Assembly (NCBI GenBank): GCA_035764005.1
Contig: DASTZZ010000107.1
Location: 22,161 to 86,160 of the forward strand
Source of the DNA: Terriglobales bacterium
GTDB taxonomy: Bacteria; Acidobacteriota; Terriglobia; Terriglobales; Acidobacteriaceae
Reading direction: 5' to 3'
DNA length: 64,000 nucleotides
This document shows, one piece after another, positions 26,789 through 34,475 of this stretch. The notes beneath the pieces are model-generated. The model was not told the origin of the DNA and did not search any database. It saw only the letters and a list, made by a program, of their open reading frames with translations. Each line of letters starts with the position of its first letter. The stretch's first letter is position 1. The position numbers and the translations under genes were made by a program.

Positions 26789-26913
26789 GTTAATCAAGGT
26801 ACATCGTGCGGCGCACTCTGCTGCATGTGAAACGGGCCGAAGTGCAAGCTCGACAGTCGGCACAGCGAACACGAGTCCTGCGTTTCCCGCAAAGTCTTGT
26901 GAAGTTGCAGAAC

Positions 26914-27135
26914 TCAGTTCATCGAGCAGGCGCCTGGGCCGCGAGGATCGCCACAGCTCCCGCATGGCGCTGGTGACGACGCGAAGCTCTTCTCCGAACT
27001 CCCCACCGCGAAGCTCGACAACTGATGCTCAAGATTCTTCCCTGAACAGGAGGGACAAACGGCAGAATCAGTTCCACGAACGACCGCTTCAAAGCGGCGC
27101 TCACAATCCTTGCAGATATACTCAAAGATAGGCAT
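26914..27135 (-). CDS. FmdB-family zinc ribbon protein
   Basis: 73 residues. FEYICKDCERRFE and CPSCSGKNLEH supply the CxxC...CxxC zinc ribbon typical of FmdB/CxxC_CxxC_SSSS proteins, followed by a Ser/Ala-rich linker and a second Cys-rich tail (CGSCGDPRGPGAC). Such small proteins are often linked to formamide or amide metabolism by name, but their general role is unknown. The gene stands alone, facing the membrane protein gene with a 125-base gap. Confidence 0.85.
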   Translation of the reverse strand: MPIFEYICKDCERRFEAVVRGTDSAVCPSCSGKNLEHQLSSFAVGSSEKSFASSPAPCGSCGDPRGPGACSMN

Positions 27136-27143
27136 ACGAAATT

Positions 27144-27250
27144 AGGGTACAGGGGACAGGTTACAGGGAACAGGAAAGACTCGCCAGTCCCTGAGCAATC
27201 GAGTCGGCTCGATGTTTTTCCTGTTCCCTGTTACCCGTCACCTGTAACCT
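27144..27250. repeat. ACAGGGAACAGG palindromic border repeat
   Basis: Just before the YheT-like gene. Left arm GGGACAGGTTACAGGGAACAGG (27153-27174), right arm CCTGTTCCCTGTTACC-type (27220-27250), about 45 bases of unrelated core with its own CGAGTCGGCTCGA dyad. It spans the region where the promoter of the hydrolase gene would be. Confidence 0.75.
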
Positions 27251-27254
27251 CGGC

Positions 27255-28262
27255 ATGGACATCTCTTCCGAGTTCAACTTCATTCCCCGGCGCGGGCTCC
27301 GGCACGGACATTTGCAGACGATCGCCGGCAACTTCCTGCCGCGCACCAATCTTCTTCCCCCAGGCGAGCGGCGGCGCTTTGTCGTCGATGAGCATCGCTC
27401 CGGCGCGCACATTCAGGTCGAATGCGTTTGCCACTGGCAATCGAATCGTAAGGAGGCAATGGCCGTCATCATCGTTCATGGCCTGGAAGGATCGGTTGAA
27501 TCGCAGTACGTGATTGGAACCGGCAGCAAGGCTTGGGCTGCCGGCATGAGCGTCATCCGCATGAACATGCGCAACTGCGGCGACACCGAGACGCTCACTC
27601 CCACGCTCTACCACTCTGGACTATCCGCCGACGTAGGCGCAGTGGCGGAAGCGCTAATCGAAGAAGAAGGCTTGCGGCGGATTTCCATTGTGGGATTTTC
27701 CATGGGAGGGAATCTGGCGCTCAAACTGGCGGGTGAATGGAGCGATCATGCGCCGAAACAAGTAAAAGTGTTCGCAACGGTCTCACCTGCCATGGACCTT
27801 GCCGCCTCGGCCGACGCGCTGCACTCCTGGCGCAACTGGCTCTACGAGCAGCGTTTTCTCCGCGGATTACGCAAACGCTATCAGCGCAAAGCCATACTAT
27901 TTCCCGACGTGTACGATCTCGCGCATCTACGCCGCTTCGCCAGCATTCGCGAGTTCGATCACGAGATCACAGCGCGCTACGAAGGCTTCGCCGGAGCAGA
28001 CGACTACTACCACCGCGCAGCAGCAGCTCGTGTTTTAGAACAGATTCGCGTTCCCACTTTGGTACTTCACGCTGATGACGATCCCTTCATCCGCATCCTG
28101 CCGGAAACCCGAGCCAAGCTGGTGGGCAACCCTGCGATTCGCTTGATCGAAACTCGCAACGGCGGCCACTGCGCGTTTCTTGCCGCTCCCAACGGCTATG
28201 ATGGGCGCTGGGCGGAGAGAATAGTGATCGATTTCATCAAAGAACCTGCCAGTCGGCCGTGA
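27255..28262 (+). CDS. YheT-family alpha/beta hydrolase
   Basis: 335 residues. Family marks are GHLQTIAGNFLPR near residue 17, VIIVHGLEGS near 76, NMRNCGDTE and the nucleophile elbow GFSMGGNLALKLAG near 143; Asp (HADDDPF, about 275) and His (NGGHCAF, about 302) complete the triad. YheT-type enzymes are probably esterases of unknown substrate. ATG 27255 is directly after a palindromic repeat. The tRNA-Pro gene follows. Confidence 0.93.
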   Translation: MDISSEFNFIPRRGLRHGHLQTIAGNFLPRTNLLPPGERRRFVVDEHRSGAHIQVECVCHWQSNRKEAMAVIIVHGLEGSVESQYVIGTGSKAWAAGMSVIRMNMRNCGDTETLTPTLYHSGLSADVGAVAEALIEEEGLRRISIVGFSMGGNLALKLAGEWSDHAPKQVKVFATVSPAMDLAASADALHSWRNWLYEQRFLRGLRKRYQRKAILFPDVYDLAHLRRFASIREFDHEITARYEGFAGADDYYHRAAAARVLEQIRVPTLVLHADDDPFIRILPETRAKLVGNPAIRLIETRNGGHCAFLAAPNGYDGRWAERIVIDFIKEPASRP

Positions 28263-28330
28263 ATTTCGGCCCGACCCGACGGAGCCTCAACACAGGAGCG
28301 TGCCTTTGCGGGTTTTGAAAGCAGGTAAGT

Positions 28331-28336
28331 TACAAT
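28331..28336 (+). promoter_or_regulatory. Possible -10 box (TACAAT) of the tRNA-Pro gene
   Basis: TACAAT lies nine bases before the mature tRNA 5' end, with a weak TTGCGG 19 bases upstream (28306-28311). Spacing of 19 is slightly long, so this is a tentative promoter only. Confidence 0.3.
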
Positions 28337-28345
28337 CGGATTAGT

Positions 28346-28422
28346 CGGGGCGTAGCGCAGCCTGGTAGCGCATCTGCTTTGGGAGCAGAGGGTCGTGGGT
28401 TCAAATCCCTCCGCCCCGACCA
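28346..28422 (+). tRNA. tRNA-Pro (anticodon TGG)
   Basis: A complete cloverleaf. Acceptor CGGGGCG (28346-28352) pairs with CGCCCCG (28412-28418), followed by discriminator A and an encoded CCA (28420-28422). D arm sequence GCGCAGCCTGGTAGCGC; anticodon stem TCTGC/GCAGA with loop TTTGGGA, giving anticodon TGG; T arm GTGGGTTCAAATCCCTC. It follows the usual bacterial tRNA-Pro(TGG) layout, including the G-A mix of the D loop. Confidence 0.97.
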
Positions 28423-28463
28423 GCAATCCAGCTATCAGTCAGCTGCCAACACCAATCTCCACA

Positions 28464-29093
28464 TCAGTTCGGCTCTCCGCTGACGGGAAGGTCGTAATCC
28501 GCTTTGGGCAGCAGTCGGTCACGGTCGTAGGGCAAGGCCTCGTGCGGGGGTATAGGATCGTTGGGCCAATCCCTATGCCAGTCGCGGCGCCAGGCTTCAT
28601 CAGCGTAGTACTTGAGGTAGAGCTCAGTATCCTCGGCGCTCCAGCCGCCCAGGATTTCGATGTGCCAGGCCCCATTTGCAGACGCCGGCAACATCGGAGT
28701 TTCCTCGCGCAGGGATTCGGTCCAGAGATGCGTATAGAGTTCGCGGTCGCTGAGATGGTCTGTTTGTGAGATGAATACTCGAAGCAACGCGAGCTTATGG
28801 ATCACCTCCCAAAGCTTTGCCGTGAGTTCCTCGTCATTCAACGAATCCGGTGCGGGAAGCGACACGCCAGCATCCTCCAGCTGCTGAAAGTTCGTGGTCA
28901 ATGGAGCTTCCTCGTAGTCGACCACGTACTTCCAGAATGACTCCTCCAATTCCGCCGGGCAGTCATCCATTGTGCCCACTTCCATCTCGCCGCCACAAAG
29001 CTCTTCTGCACGGCGCTTCAAGTCCTCAATCCGTTTTTCTTGGTCGTCGTTGTCTTCCAGCTTTGCCAAAATTACCTCCCCCTGCGGCGGCAT
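28464..29093 (-). CDS. Conserved-type hypothetical protein with charged N-terminus
   Basis: 209 residues from ATG 29093. An ATG-less extension back to 29273 would overlap the broken vapC. The start is a charged helix (EDNDDQEKRIEDLKRRAEELCGG), the middle has ESFWKYVVDYEEAPLTTNFQQLEDAGVSLP, then NDEELTAKLWEVIHKLALLRVFI and the C-terminal half with LYTHLWTESLREET, WHIEILGGWSAEDTELYLKYYADEAWR and PPHEALPYDRDRLLPK. The tidy conservation-like pattern suggests a real protein, but I do not recognise it. It follows the tRNA gene on the opposite strand. Confidence 0.7.
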   Translation of the reverse strand: MPPQGEVILAKLEDNDDQEKRIEDLKRRAEELCGGEMEVGTMDDCPAELEESFWKYVVDYEEAPLTTNFQQLEDAGVSLPAPDSLNDEELTAKLWEVIHKLALLRVFISQTDHLSDRELYTHLWTESLREETPMLPASANGAWHIEILGGWSAEDTELYLKYYADEAWRRDWHRDWPNDPIPPHEALPYDRDRLLPKADYDLPVSGEPN

Positions 29094-29269
29094 AGCGCTC
29101 CGAGCTTGCCTAATCCGGGCGCTAATGCTACGCGAATCTCGGCCGCTTTTACAAGCAAGAGAACTGCCTTCAAAGCAACTGTTCCAGCGCTGGGCCTTGC
29201 CTGCCGAATGGGCTGTTCCGACATCGAGAAACATATGCTCGGACCGCTCTGGACTATCGCTTTGCCAGC

Positions 29270-29677
29270 TCAACAGAGCTCTAGTTGCACTTTGCGATAG
29301 CCGGCAATCAGCTCAAAATCAGCATGATTTGCGGTCACGAGACGCGCTCCTGCAGATCTGGCGGTCAGTGCGATCAGGAGATCAAAGTGTAAATCGCGAA
29401 GCTTTTCCGCATGGAAGACCTTGTCGGCACGAATCCTGCTAAGCAGCGTCCTGATTCAAGCCAGTTCTGCTCGGTTCGGCGTCAAGATTGGATGGTTCCG
29501 AGCAAGTCGTTCGACAAATTCGTGCTCTGACAGCTTAGTGGCTCCCCGGCTTAGCTCTGCGAGCACTACGGCTGAATTTCGCACCAGGCCGGTCGTTGCT
29601 GCGAGGCGCTGCTCGTGTCGGCCTGTACGGAGATGATCGATAAATATTGAAGTATCGAAGACAACGAAATTACTCAT
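29270..29677 (-). pseudogene. vapC: vapC PIN toxin interrupted by an in-frame TGA
   Basis: Read as 136 codons from ATG 29677 to TGA 29270-29272, this is a full-length PIN-domain ribonuclease of normal VapC size. The first half reads VVFDTSIFIDHLRTGRHEQ (metal-binding Asp) and VLAELSRGATK (conserved Glu), the second DLHFDLLIALTARSAGARLVTANHADFELIAGY (Asp and the TANxxDF motif). Codon 74 is TGA (29456-29458), in the same frame, so only the first 73 residues would be made. A CGA to TGA change would explain it. Its start overlaps the vapB stop by eight bases. Sequencing error cannot be excluded. Confidence 0.85.
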
Positions 29678-29858
29678 CGTAGCCGGAAAATTCGAGCTTT
29701 CCGCCGTACTTCGACATCAGCTTCTTGAAACGCTTAAGAGCAACGATCTCGCGCAGCGCGGCGTGAACAGCTTCCGTTCGGGATTTGACGCCCAAAACCT
29801 CGGCTGCCTCATCTGCCAGTCGCTTATCGAGCCTAATAGATGTAAGAGCCACTGCCAT
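29670..29858 (-). CDS. vapB: VapB-family antitoxin
   Basis: 62 residues. SIRLDKRLADEAAEVLGVKSRTEAVHAALREIVALKR is the RHH-like DNA-binding part and KKLMSKYGGKLEFSGYDE the C-terminal segment that would neutralise the toxin, in the pattern of VapB antitoxins of the DUF2191 kind. It precedes vapC and overlaps it by eight bases. A 12-base palindrome lies 14 bases upstream and probably serves as operator. The toxin is broken, so the antitoxin may be left over. Confidence 0.9.
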   Translation of the reverse strand: MAVALTSIRLDKRLADEAAEVLGVKSRTEAVHAALREIVALKRFKKLMSKYGGKLEFSGYDE

Positions 29859-29871
29859 ATGTTCTGTCTAA

Positions 29872-29883
29872 ATGTATATACAT
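29872..29883. promoter_or_regulatory. Palindrome ATGTATATACAT, probable vapB operator
   Basis: A perfect 12-base palindrome just upstream of the vapB start. VapB-type proteins usually bind palindromes of this size in their own promoter. Function is inferred from position. Confidence 0.55.
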
Positions 29884-29996
29884 ACTACCAACACCATATA
29901 TATCAATTCAATAGTAGCGACGGATATGTTGCCACGGACACACCGAAAAAAGCTTCTCTGCGGAACTCGAAAGGCAAAGGGTTGACGGGCTGTTAA

Positions 29997-30014
29997 ATGA
30001 TATCGTGATATCAT
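29997..30014. promoter_or_regulatory. Inverted repeat ATGATATC-GT-GATATCAT, probable fitAB operator
   Basis: Two perfect 8-base arms with a 2-base spacer end seven bases before the fitA start. FitA proteins of Neisseria bind TGATAxCA-like arms in their own promoter, so autoregulation is likely. A TTGACG (29982-29987) may be its -35; the -10 would fall inside the arms and produce a very short leader. Confidence 0.6.
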
Positions 30015-30021
30015 ATAATCT

Positions 30022-30288
30022 ATGGCAAGTCGAAAAGCTAAAGCGCAACTTGTTGTTCGCAATCTCGAGCCGGAGACTAAACGCCGTCTGCAGAAGCGCG
30101 CGGCCCGCCACGGCCGAAGTATGGAAGACGAGGTCCGTGACATACTGCGCAACGCCGTCAAGGAGAACGCCGAGGCTACCGGTGGTCTGGGGACTGCTAT
30201 TGCTCGTCTGTTCGCTGATTGTCGCCTGGATTCAGAAATTCCCGAATTACGGGGTCACGCGATCGAAACGGTCAGGTTCGACGAATGA
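30022..30288 (+). CDS. fitA: FitA-like ribbon-helix-helix antitoxin
   Basis: 88 residues. AQLVVRNLEPETKRRLQKRAARHGRSMEDEVRDILRNAV is the RHH domain of FitA/Phd-like antitoxins (NLxxxxxxxLxxRAxxxGRSxExEVRxIL). The C-terminus, RLDSEIPELRGHAIETVRFDE, would lie across the PIN active site. Divergent to vapB, with 163 bases between the starts, and overlapping fitB by four bases. Confidence 0.93.
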   Translation: MASRKAKAQLVVRNLEPETKRRLQKRAARHGRSMEDEVRDILRNAVKENAEATGGLGTAIARLFADCRLDSEIPELRGHAIETVRFDE

Positions 30289-30710
30289 TCATTCTCGATA
30301 CGAATGTAATCTCCGCTCTAATGCGCCACCCAGCCGATGGGCAAGTGATTGCCTGGCTCGACCGGCAACCGCGTTCCTCGATTTGGACAACATCCATCAC
30401 GCTGCTGGAGCTCCATTACGGTTTGCAAATCATTGCATCTGGCCGCAAGCGCTCGGCACTGATGCAGCGGCTCGAGACCCTGGTAACAGAAAACCTCGAT
30501 AGAAGAATTGCGGCCTTTGACGCAAGCGCTGCTGAACACGCCGCCGATCTCATGGCGGGCAGAAAGAAAGCCGGACGTCCAGTAGAACTGAGAGACACAA
30601 TGATCGCCGGAATTGCTCTCGCGTCGAATGCGGCCTTGGCCACCCGCAATAAACCCCACTTCGACGATCTTCCCGTTCCCATAATCGATCCGTGGATGAC
30701 GAAACTTTAG
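30285..30710 (+). CDS. fitB: FitB-like PIN-domain toxin
   Basis: 141 residues. MIILDTNVISALMR carries the first active-site Asp (D5), ITLLELHYGL the Glu, LRDTMIAGIALASNAALATRNKPHFDDL the remaining acidic residues and TRNxxHF motif. It should be a Mg-dependent ribonuclease inhibited by FitA. Start ATG 30285 overlaps the fitA stop (ATGA). All motifs are intact, in contrast to the neighbouring vapC. Confidence 0.93.
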   Translation: MIILDTNVISALMRHPADGQVIAWLDRQPRSSIWTTSITLLELHYGLQIIASGRKRSALMQRLETLVTENLDRRIAAFDASAAEHAADLMAGRKKAGRPVELRDTMIAGIALASNAALATRNKPHFDDLPVPIIDPWMTKL

Positions 30711-30721
30711 TTTCGGCTCGG

Positions 30722-31690
30722 TTAGCGGTTGTAAACCGGAATTGGACCACGCAATTCTCTCCAGACTTCATCGCACGCTTTGACCACATCTTCTGGCAAA
30801 CGTCCTTCTTCACACGCCGCGAGGTTCTGGGCGAGTTGCTCCGGACGCGATGCGCCGAGGATCACGCAATCGCTCGCGGTGTGATGCAGGAGCCAGTTGA
30901 AGGCAATGCTGATCAGCGAGCGTCCCGATTTCTCCGAAATGACTTTCAGTTTCTCGACCGCTTCAAAGTCCTGCTTGTGCCAGTAGCGGTCCTGATAGAG
31001 CTTGTTGTTGTCGAACCGCGTGCCCGGAGTGACCGTCTGCATCTGGTGCTTGCCGGTAAGCAGGCCGGCCGCGAGCGGGTTATAGACGATGTTGGATAAC
31101 CCGTAGTGCTTGGTCATCGGCAGCCATTCCTGCTCGATGCCGCGCGCCAACAGGTTGTACATCGGTTGCGTGATCACCGCCGGCTTGTAGTTCTTCTTCT
31201 CGGCGATCCAGAGCATTTCGACCTGCTGCCATGCAGCGTAATTGGAAGTAGCCGGATAGCGAATCTTGCCTTGCTTCACCAGCAATTCGAGCGTGTCGAG
31301 CGTTTCCTCAGTCGCGACGTCGTAATCGGGATAATGCAGATAGTAGATGTCGAGATAGTCGGTCTGCAGCCTCTTCAGGCTCTCCTCGACTGCGCGCAGG
31401 ATGGCTTTGCGCGAGAGGCCGCTCTGGTCGGGGCCGTCTCCCATTTTGAAACGGACCTTGCTGGCCAGGATGAGGTTCTTGCGGCGCCCTTTCAAAGCCT
31501 CGCCGAGCATGGTTTCAGCAACACCAAGCTGATACATGTTGGCGGTATCGAAGAAATTGATACCGGCCTCGATGCATTGATCGACCATGCGCGTCGAGGT
31601 CGCCTGATCCGCAGGTTTGCCGAATGTCATGGTGCCGAAGCAAAGGCGGGAGATATTCAGGTCAGTACGATTGAGCTTCTTGAACATCAT
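30722..31690 (-). CDS. Aldo/keto reductase
   Basis: 322 residues. FFDTANMYQLGVAETMLGEAL supplies catalytic Asp and Tyr, ILASKVRF the Lys, YYLHYPDYD the His. LGASRPEQLAQNL near 285 is the NADPH-binding end of the family. It reduces aldehydes or ketones with NADPH; the substrate is unknown. It follows the aldolase gene with a four-base overlap (its ATG lies inside the aldolase 3' end), implying that the two act on the same metabolites in the sugar-acid region. Confidence 0.93.
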   Translation of the reverse strand: MMFKKLNRTDLNISRLCFGTMTFGKPADQATSTRMVDQCIEAGINFFDTANMYQLGVAETMLGEALKGRRKNLILASKVRFKMGDGPDQSGLSRKAILRAVEESLKRLQTDYLDIYYLHYPDYDVATEETLDTLELLVKQGKIRYPATSNYAAWQQVEMLWIAEKKNYKPAVITQPMYNLLARGIEQEWLPMTKHYGLSNIVYNPLAAGLLTGKHQMQTVTPGTRFDNNKLYQDRYWHKQDFEAVEKLKVISEKSGRSLISIAFNWLLHHTASDCVILGASRPEQLAQNLAACEEGRLPEDVVKACDEVWRELRGPIPVYNR

Positions 31691-32496
31691 CGGGCAGGAG
31701 TGCTCGCTTTCCGGTTATGAATGGCCTCGTTTAATTGTTTAAGAATCGTCTGCGCGCCGATCCGCAGACACGCAATGTCGTTGCCGCAGAAAAGCAGGTC
31801 GATTCCCTGGTCGACCCAGAACTGCACGTCAGGGAGAGGAGCGCCGACCGCGACCAGTTTGTCGTGCTTCCGCGCACTGCGCAGAATCTTCTGAATCGCT
31901 TCGGCCACTTTCGGGTGCGTTGTCTGGCCGGGCACGCCAAGACTCGCGGAAAGATCCGCTGGGCCGATGAAAATATCGATGCCATCGATCACGCAGAGTT
32001 CATCGACGCGATTTACCGCCTCCTCAGTTTCAATCTGGATCATCAGGCAAAGTTCAGAGTTGACCTTCTGCTGAGCGGCGGGAAGGCTGTCGGTGATTCC
32101 ATAATCGAGTGCGCGAGGAACGCTGAAATATCCGCGCGCGCCTGCCGGCCGAAAACGGGCGTGCTGGGTGAACGCGCGCACGATCTCCGGCGAGTCAGCC
32201 ATTGGCAGGTCGAGGATGTCCGGTCCGCACTCGGCCGCCTTGAGCACGCTCTCGCGGCGATTGTCGGGGATGCGAATCATCGTGAGCATCCCAGCGCCCG
32301 AAGCAATGCGACACAGATTGGCTGCTTCGGCGAACGTAATGTGCGCGTGCTCCATCTCGATCCAGAGCACGCGAAAGCCAAGCTTGGCTGCGATCTCGAC
32401 AAAGATCGGATCGTAGAAATATGCAGCGATGCCCAGCAGAGGTGCGCCGGATTCTTTAACTGCGCGGCTCACGCGCGTTGTTCTTTTTTCACTCAT
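31687..32496 (-). CDS. HpcH/HpaI-family class II aldolase
   Basis: 269 residues. The family cleaves 2-keto-3-deoxy acids to pyruvate and an aldehyde using a divalent metal. WIEMEHAHITFAEA near residue 45 gives the catalytic His and RIPDNRRESVLKAAECGPD follows; PAGARGYFSVPRALDYG is the substrate loop; MIQIETEEAVNRVDELC (metal-binding Glu) and DIFIGPADLSASLG (metal-binding Asp) are the C-terminal signatures. GarL, which splits 5-keto-4-deoxyglucarate, belongs here. Given galactarate dehydratase nearby, that role is plausible but rhamnonate-type substrates cannot be excluded. Confidence 0.9.
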   Translation of the reverse strand: MSEKRTTRVSRAVKESGAPLLGIAAYFYDPIFVEIAAKLGFRVLWIEMEHAHITFAEAANLCRIASGAGMLTMIRIPDNRRESVLKAAECGPDILDLPMADSPEIVRAFTQHARFRPAGARGYFSVPRALDYGITDSLPAAQQKVNSELCLMIQIETEEAVNRVDELCVIDGIDIFIGPADLSASLGVPGQTTHPKVAEAIQKILRSARKHDKLVAVGAPLPDVQFWVDQGIDLLFCGNDIACLRIGAQTILKQLNEAIHNRKASTPAR

Positions 32497-32952
32497 CGAA
32501 TGGTCGCCCGGTGACAGGAATCGTGTGATGTGGATAATGTTCGGTGCACGCTGGCTTCATCGGTTTTATTCAGCAGAATGCCGGGTTCAAGTCCGGAACA
32601 GCAGAGAATATCAAGACGGAGGTTTTCGGTTTTTGGAAGATGAGACTCTAGTTCGGGAAAGGCCGAATTCATTTGCAACGAGCCCTTCTACTTTCTGTCA
32701 TCCTGAAGCGCATCCTTTGCGCGAAGGATCTCCGATGATGCTTCAGGCTGAAATGCCCTTGAGAGGCCCTTCGGCCGAGCGGTCGTGACGGTATGGTGAA
32801 GGAGCCACTCGAATGCGATCAAGTCAGATGCCTTTACGGGAGATCCTTCGCGCAACAGAAGCGCTTCAGGATGACAGAACCGAAAAACATCGACATCCAC
32901 AGAATGAATCTACAAAAACGCTGAAATCCCCAGTTTTACGCTGAGGCAAACG
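32497..32952. other. Intergenic region between aldolase and MFS transporter
   Basis: About 455 bases between divergent genes. Bases 32696-32876 are copy 2 of the TGTCATCCTGAAG palindrome. The rest should contain the two promoters; I see no clear boxes or regulator site. Confidence 0.6.
32696..32876. repeat. TGTCATCCTGAAG palindromic repeat, copy 2
   Basis: Left arm TGTCATCCTGAAGCGCATCC to CGAAGGATCTCC (32696-32735), right arm GGGAGATCCTTCGCGC to CTTCAGGATGACA (32838-32876), core about 100 bases. Arms match copy 1 at 20409-20556, while the cores differ in length and only partly match (both contain a TTCAGGCTGAAATGC-like stretch). Confidence 0.85.
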
Positions 32953-34230
32953 TTGTCATCGACCATCACCCCGGCTCCCGCTAGCACGCAGGATCAACGT
33001 TGGCTGCGCATTCTCACCGTTTCGTTCGTCATGTACACCATCTCGTACATCGACCGCACCAACGTGTCGATGGCGCTGCCGCAAATGAGCGCGCAGTTGC
33101 ACATGGATCCGCAGCAGGCGGGAGATGCGGTGGGCATCTTCTTCTGGGGATACCTTTTCCTCCAGATGCCTGCCGGACATCTCGCGCAAACCTGGAGCGC
33201 GAAACGCGTTGTGGCCATTCTGCTGGTTGCCTGGGGACTCTGTTCGATTGCAACTGGCCTCGTGAACACGGCGCGCGAGTTCTGGATCATGCGTCTCGTT
33301 TTGGGACTGGCAGAGGGCGGAGTCTGGCCGGCGGTGCTGGTATTGGTTGCGCATTGGTTTCCGCGCCATGAGCGAGCGCGCGCGAACGCCTACTGGATGT
33401 TGTGCCTTCCGCTCTCGGTCGTGATTTCCTCACCGTTCTCCGGATGGCTGCTGAAGCACTGGAACTGGCGAGTGCTGCTGATCGTCGAAGGCGCCTTTCC
33501 GTTCCTGTGGCTGCTCATCTGGCTGGCGATGATCGACGACTATCCCAAAGATGCGAAATGGATCTCGGCGGGCGAGCGCGACTATCTCGAAACCACCCTC
33601 GCTCAGGAAGCCGCCGAGGCAAGAAGCGCGGAACGCACAGGATACCTGGCTACGCTGCTTTCCCCACAAGTGCTGCTCTTGATCGTGATTTATTTCATGC
33701 GCAATTTCGGCAGTTACGGATCGCTGTTCTGGCTGCCATCCGCCCTCGAAAAAGCCAAGAATCTCAGCGAGCTCACGCTGGGAAACATCGTCAGCATTCC
33801 TTACATTTTGGCAGCAATCATGATGGTGGCAACCGCCAAGAGCTCCGACAGAACCGGCGAACGTCGTGCGCACATGAGCGTAACGTTCATTGTCTCGGGT
33901 GGAGCATTTTTGCTCGCGCTGGCTGTGCAGCAGCGACCATTGCTTTGCTTCTCATTACTCTCCATAGCAGTCGGCGCCGTGTACGCGTCGCTTGGACCAT
34001 TTTGGGCGATCCCCACGGAAACTTTGCCGCAGAAATCAGTAGCCAGTGCAATGGGACTGATCAATGCAATTGGAAATCTCGGAGGCTATTTCGGACCGGT
34101 CGTGATCGGATATTTCCTGAAGCGCTCCGGCGGATTCGTGTATGGGTTCGGAAGCTTAGGCGCCGCGCTGCTGCTTGGGGCCGTGCTGTGCTTCTGTCTG
34201 CGCCCGGCTCAGCGACGAGCCGCTACTTGA
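32953..34230 (+). CDS. MFS transporter, anion:cation symporter type
   Basis: 425 residues with 12 predicted membrane helices. The start is TTG, with GAGG seven bases upstream; the next ATG (33031) would remove part of helix one. SYIDRTNVSMALPQM at about residues 29-43 is the ACS-family signature, followed by GIFFWGYLFLQMPAGHLA, RLVLGLAEGGVWPAVL and the central loop. Members take up glucarate, galactarate, hexuronates or tartrate with protons. Its place directly before dehydratase genes fits sugar-acid uptake. Confidence 0.9.
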   Translation: MSSTITPAPASTQDQRWLRILTVSFVMYTISYIDRTNVSMALPQMSAQLHMDPQQAGDAVGIFFWGYLFLQMPAGHLAQTWSAKRVVAILLVAWGLCSIATGLVNTAREFWIMRLVLGLAEGGVWPAVLVLVAHWFPRHERARANAYWMLCLPLSVVISSPFSGWLLKHWNWRVLLIVEGAFPFLWLLIWLAMIDDYPKDAKWISAGERDYLETTLAQEAAEARSAERTGYLATLLSPQVLLLIVIYFMRNFGSYGSLFWLPSALEKAKNLSELTLGNIVSIPYILAAIMMVATAKSSDRTGERRAHMSVTFIVSGGAFLLALAVQQRPLLCFSLLSIAVGAVYASLGPFWAIPTETLPQKSVASAMGLINAIGNLGGYFGPVVIGYFLKRSGGFVYGFGSLGAALLLGAVLCFCLRPAQRRAAT

Positions 34231-34270
34231 GTCGCAACGGAGCCGTGGACAGACAGGCACAGCAAGACAA

Positions 34271-34411
34271 TTGAACACGGAGGGCACGGAGGACGCAGAG
34301 GTAGATTCAGGCTTCGAAAAATCGCTACACACTTTCAACACTGGTCCTGGAACGGAATCAGGCTTTTTGGCGTCTTGATCCCTCTGTGTCCTCCGTGCCC
34401 TCCGTGTTCAA
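34271..34411. repeat. CACGGAGGGCACGGAGG palindromic border repeat
   Basis: Left arm TTGAACACGGAGGGCACGGA (from 34271) and right arm CTCCGTGCCCTCCGTGTTCA (34391-34410) are near-perfect inverses of about 27 bases, enclosing a 90-base core. AT-rich sequence with a T-run (34415-34424) follows, so the right arm could also aid termination. It fills most of the gap between the transporter and the first IlvD-type gene. Confidence 0.85.
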
Positions 34412-34475
34412 ATTATTTTTTTCTCCGTGGCTCCATGCTGAACTGAATGTTGACTTTTCCAGGCGATGAAGACGA

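Noticed and set aside
30014..30019. TATAAT near the fitA start as a -10 box
   Set aside because: It ends two bases before the start codon, so transcription would begin inside the gene; no fitting -35 at 17 bases.
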